A DNA stretch of 36,290 nucleotides, taken from the NCBI RefSeq assembly GCF_011516885.1, contig NZ_WOTD01000022.1, positions 1 to 36,290 of the forward strand, in the 5' to 3' direction. Source of the stretch: Acetobacter lambici (GTDB taxonomy: Bacteria; Pseudomonadota; Alphaproteobacteria; Acetobacterales; Acetobacteraceae). Every line of letters begins with the position of its first letter. The first letter of the stretch is position 1. Below are positions 34,300-36,290 of the stretch, piece by piece. Position numbers and translations under genes: made by a program. The notes below the pieces were generated by a model. It saw only the letters and a program-made list of their open reading frames with translations, was not told where the DNA came from and did not search any database.

Positions 34300-34450
34300 G
34301 TCGGGCTTGCATGCGGTGTGTTTGGTTTTTTGTGTCCTTGCATCCGTGGCGGGATGATGAAACTCTGAGGGCATAAAACTGGCGGAATGTGCAAGCTACG
34401 TCCGGTTTTGTGCAATGTGGGGCGGGTTAGCCCCGTACAAGGGGTATTTC

Positions 34451-35635
34451 ATGAAGTCCGTACCACGTCTTGTTGCTGCTGTTTCCCTGTTTGCCCTAGC
34501 GGCCTGCCAGACACCATCGCAGCCGGTGGCAGTGCCTCCCGTTCAGGTGTCAGGCACACTTACGCAGCACCAACCGCTTGCGTCTGATCTTGGAGTTGCA
34601 GGCAGTGGACCGGCTTTTAGCATAAAGTATCTGTCCACCAACGGAGTTTCAGGCAGCGGGCTGGTACCCGTTACAGGTGTTGTTATTTACCCTGCGGGGC
34701 CAGCTCCCAAGGGAGGATGGCCAATTGTTGCGTGGGCGCACGGCACGGTGGGTATTGCCGATAGTTGCGCGCCATCACGCAACCCCCGCTCCGCACGGGA
34801 CCAGACATATCTGGGTGAATGGCTGCACCGTGGCTTTGCCATTGTCGCGACCGATTATCAGGGGTTAGGGAGTGAGGGCACGCACCCTTATCTGAACGCC
34901 CGGACCGAAGCCTATAGTGTGCTAGATGGCGTAAAAGCGGCGCTGGCCGGTCTGCCAGACCTGAGCAACACGATCATGATCGTGGGGCAGTCCCAGGGGG
35001 CGGGGGCGGCATTTGCCTCTGCGGCCTATGCACCGGCCTACGCGCCAGCATTGCATGTGCGTGGAGTGGTTGCCACGGGCATTCCCTATATGTCGCCCGA
35101 GGTTATTAAGGCTGTATTGCACGCCAAACCGCAGAACAGTGCGAGCGGTATAGACCCCGTTGTGGCTTATGCCCTGTTGATTGGCGCGTCAGAGGCCGGG
35201 CTGAACCCGGCATTTAACCCGGAGCAGGCCTTTACGGAGCGGGCCATGCCTGAATTCCACGCGGCATCAGAAATCTGCGCTCGCCCGCTTATGGAGCGTA
35301 TTAAAGCTGAAGGGTTGACCCGCGCCAACGCGTTTGAACCCACCTTGCCACAGGCTCTGGCTCCTGCGTTCAAAGCTATGGCGTTCCCGACCCTCAAGCT
35401 GGATGTGCCGTTATTTGTCGGGATTGGTACGACAGACAGGGACGTAGCCCCCCAAGGCCAGTTGATGCTGGTCAAAGATGCCTGTCAGGCTGGAACAGTG
35501 GTGCAGGCCCATTTGTATAAGGGACAGGACCATTCTCAGGCTGTTCTGGCATCCATGGTGGATTCCGCAGCCTTTACAACAGCGGTTATGAACGGCGAGC
35601 CTGTTCAGCCTGTGTGTAAACCGGTTGCACAATAA
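34451..35635 (+). CDS. Secretory-lipase-like alpha/beta hydrolase lipoprotein
   Basis: A 394-residue exported esterase/lipase. Residues 1-19 are a lipoprotein signal with lipobox LAAC (Cys19). The alpha/beta hydrolase core shows the oxyanion HGTVG (97-101), the nucleophile S181 in IVGQSQGAG, an acid in GTTDRDV (D329 or D331) and the histidine H361 in KGQDHSQA. The pattern fits the secretory lipase (LIP) family. Acyl-ester substrates are likely but not defined. The ATG at 34451 has AAGGGG 7 bases upstream. It follows the quinoprotein gene by 151 bases and ends in a clear terminator. Confidence 0.88.
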   Translation: MKSVPRLVAAVSLFALAACQTPSQPVAVPPVQVSGTLTQHQPLASDLGVAGSGPAFSIKYLSTNGVSGSGLVPVTGVVIYPAGPAPKGGWPIVAWAHGTVGIADSCAPSRNPRSARDQTYLGEWLHRGFAIVATDYQGLGSEGTHPYLNARTEAYSVLDGVKAALAGLPDLSNTIMIVGQSQGAGAAFASAAYAPAYAPALHVRGVVATGIPYMSPEVIKAVLHAKPQNSASGIDPVVAYALLIGASEAGLNPAFNPEQAFTERAMPEFHAASEICARPLMERIKAEGLTRANAFEPTLPQALAPAFKAMAFPTLKLDVPLFVGIGTTDRDVAPQGQLMLVKDACQAGTVVQAHLYKGQDHSQAVLASMVDSAAFTTAVMNGEPVQPVCKPVAQ

Positions 35636-35656
35636 GCCTCTTTAATAATGTGTCCG

Positions 35657-35690
35657 AAAAACCGGGATATTTTTATCGTCCCGGTTTTTT
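35657..35690 (+). terminator. Rho-independent terminator
   Basis: Eleven-base arms 35657-35667 and 35679-35689 pair perfectly over an 11-base loop and end in six T, 22 bases past the lipase stop codon. Confidence 0.9.
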
Positions 35691-36031
35691 AATGGTCAAA
35701 TTGTTTGTTGAGTGATCTGATCAGTTTTGCAGCAATTCTGACCAAAGCTGTGCAAGCGTGTTTGATGTTTTGCCCTGTTCGGTTTTTCAAACCCGTTGAA
35801 CGGGGGCGTAGCAAGGTCGGACCTTACGTGTTTTTTGAAAAATAAAGACCACAGGATATGGCTTTGCCTGTTATGGCACTTTTCCAGATCAATGGTTTTT
35901 TCAAAAACTAATCTGTTGGCCCATAACCGTAGGGTTGGCCTGCTACGTGGAGGCCAACAAAACTGGTGCGTACACAACGGAAAGCCACAAAATATTCTGT
36001 GGCATACATTAGATTTATGATAAAGAGGAAA
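35691..36031. other. AT-rich gene-free stretch, possible mobile-element remnant
   Basis: About 340 bases, visibly more AT-rich than the neighbouring genes, lie between the lipase terminator and the 3' end of tRNA-Arg. On the minus strand a frame from about 35826 down to 35694 begins right after a stop codon and reads like a basic protein C-terminus (RSTGLKNRTGQNIKHACTAL), which suggests a decayed transposase or similar. I cannot name the family. A perfect dyad, GTTGGCC/GGCCAAC (35934-35940, 35952-35958), is also present. No intact gene is evident. Confidence 0.35.
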
Positions 36032-36108
36032 TGGTGCACCCGAGAGGACTCGAACCTCTAACCCCCAGATTCGTAGTCTGGTGCTCTATCCAGTTGAGCT
36101 ACGGGTGC
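36032..36108 (-). tRNA. tRNA-Arg (anticodon ACG)
   Basis: On the minus strand the acceptor GCACCCG pairs with CGGGTGC. The anticodon stem CCAGA/TCTGG holds the loop CTACGAA with ACG, and the T-loop is GGTTCGAGTCC. The discriminator is A and an encoded CCA lies at 36032-36034. The first anticodon base is expected to be modified to inosine by TadA. Confidence 0.95.
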
Positions 36109-36120
36109 GCCGTGAGGGGG

Positions 36121-36149
36121 TATTTAGCCGAGCATCCTGCCCCCGGCAA
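36121..36149 (-). promoter_or_regulatory. Promoter of tRNA-Arg
   Basis: On the minus strand TTGCCG (36144-36149) and TAAATA (36121-36126) are exactly 17 bases apart and end 12 bases ahead of the mature tRNA. Confidence 0.6.
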
Positions 36150-36290
36150 CCCCTAATTTTTATTTTTTTGAAATTTTTTCTACGGCGTGTCGTCAGTTAA
36201 GCCCTGAGAGTGGCACGTGAGGGTTGTACTTTGTGTCTGCGTGTGCTGACTGTTTTCCCGTTTTTTTGGGGAGACAGACAGATGCGGCGC

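Noticed and set aside
35696-36020. Overlapping open frames on both strands near tRNA-Arg
   Set aside because: No ribosome binding site, no family pattern and low-quality composition; kept only as a possible remnant.
36282-36290. ATG with GGGGAG upstream at the right edge
   Set aside because: Probably the start of a plus-strand gene, but only three codons are visible, so no product can be supported.
1-36290. CRISPR array or group of anti-phage genes
   Set aside because: No spaced direct repeats or cas-like genes are seen; the only defence-like gene is the truncated SIR2 fragment.

Overview
The window reads as chromosome of an acetic acid bacterium (Acetobacteraceae), most likely Acetobacter or a close relative. 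The grounds are a fused transaldolase/glucose-6-phosphate isomerase inside a pentose-phosphate operon, a short-form 6-phosphogluconate dehydrogenase, a sorbosone-dehydrogenase-type quinoprotein, a lactate permease and moderately GC-rich DNA. The genus is inferred from gene content, not from a database search.

Layout. Positions 1-2790 are the integrase-proximal end of an integrated element: a C-terminally cut SIR2-domain gene, a small excisionase-like DNA-binding protein with an AT-hook and a C-terminal membrane helix, and a tyrosine integrase. The integrase lies against the 3' end of tRNA-Glu(TTC), the probable attachment site. The other end of the element lies left of the window. From 2790 to 11570 come core minus-strand genes: a DUF1489 protein, hemW, kup, a YggS-type PLP protein, a quinone oxidoreductase-like protein, a CLC chloride transporter with CBS domains, and an orphan periplasmic binding protein. 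A small basic ORF follows on the plus strand.

Positions 11955-21308 are one minus-strand carbohydrate operon: tkt, tal-pgi, gnd, a HAD phosphatase, pgl, rpiA, gntK and a 75-aa ORF. Together these take gluconate or 6-phosphogluconolactone through 6-phosphogluconate and the non-oxidative pentose phosphate reactions. Glucose-6-phosphate dehydrogenase is not in the window. Positions 21660-26831 are plus-strand genes: an ankyrin protein, hisC, a small coiled-coil ORF, a CorA-like transporter and a lipoprotein lytic transglycosylase with a SPOR domain.

Positions 26878-30555 are a minus-strand envelope operon (lgt, midA-like, pgeF, a lipoprotein) whose last two junctions are 4-nt ATGA overlaps. The lipoprotein ends in an Ala-Pro tail encoded by a hexanucleotide repeat. 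Then come an ABM-domain protein, lctP, a PQQ-type sorbosone dehydrogenase and a secretory-lipase-like lipoprotein. The right end is an AT-rich stretch without a convincing gene, followed by tRNA-Arg(ACG).

Most of the window is ordinary core genome. I found no convincing multi-gene undescribed system. The least ordinary parts are the integrated element at the left, the CLC protein with altered motifs, and the repeat-encoded tail of the lipoprotein.
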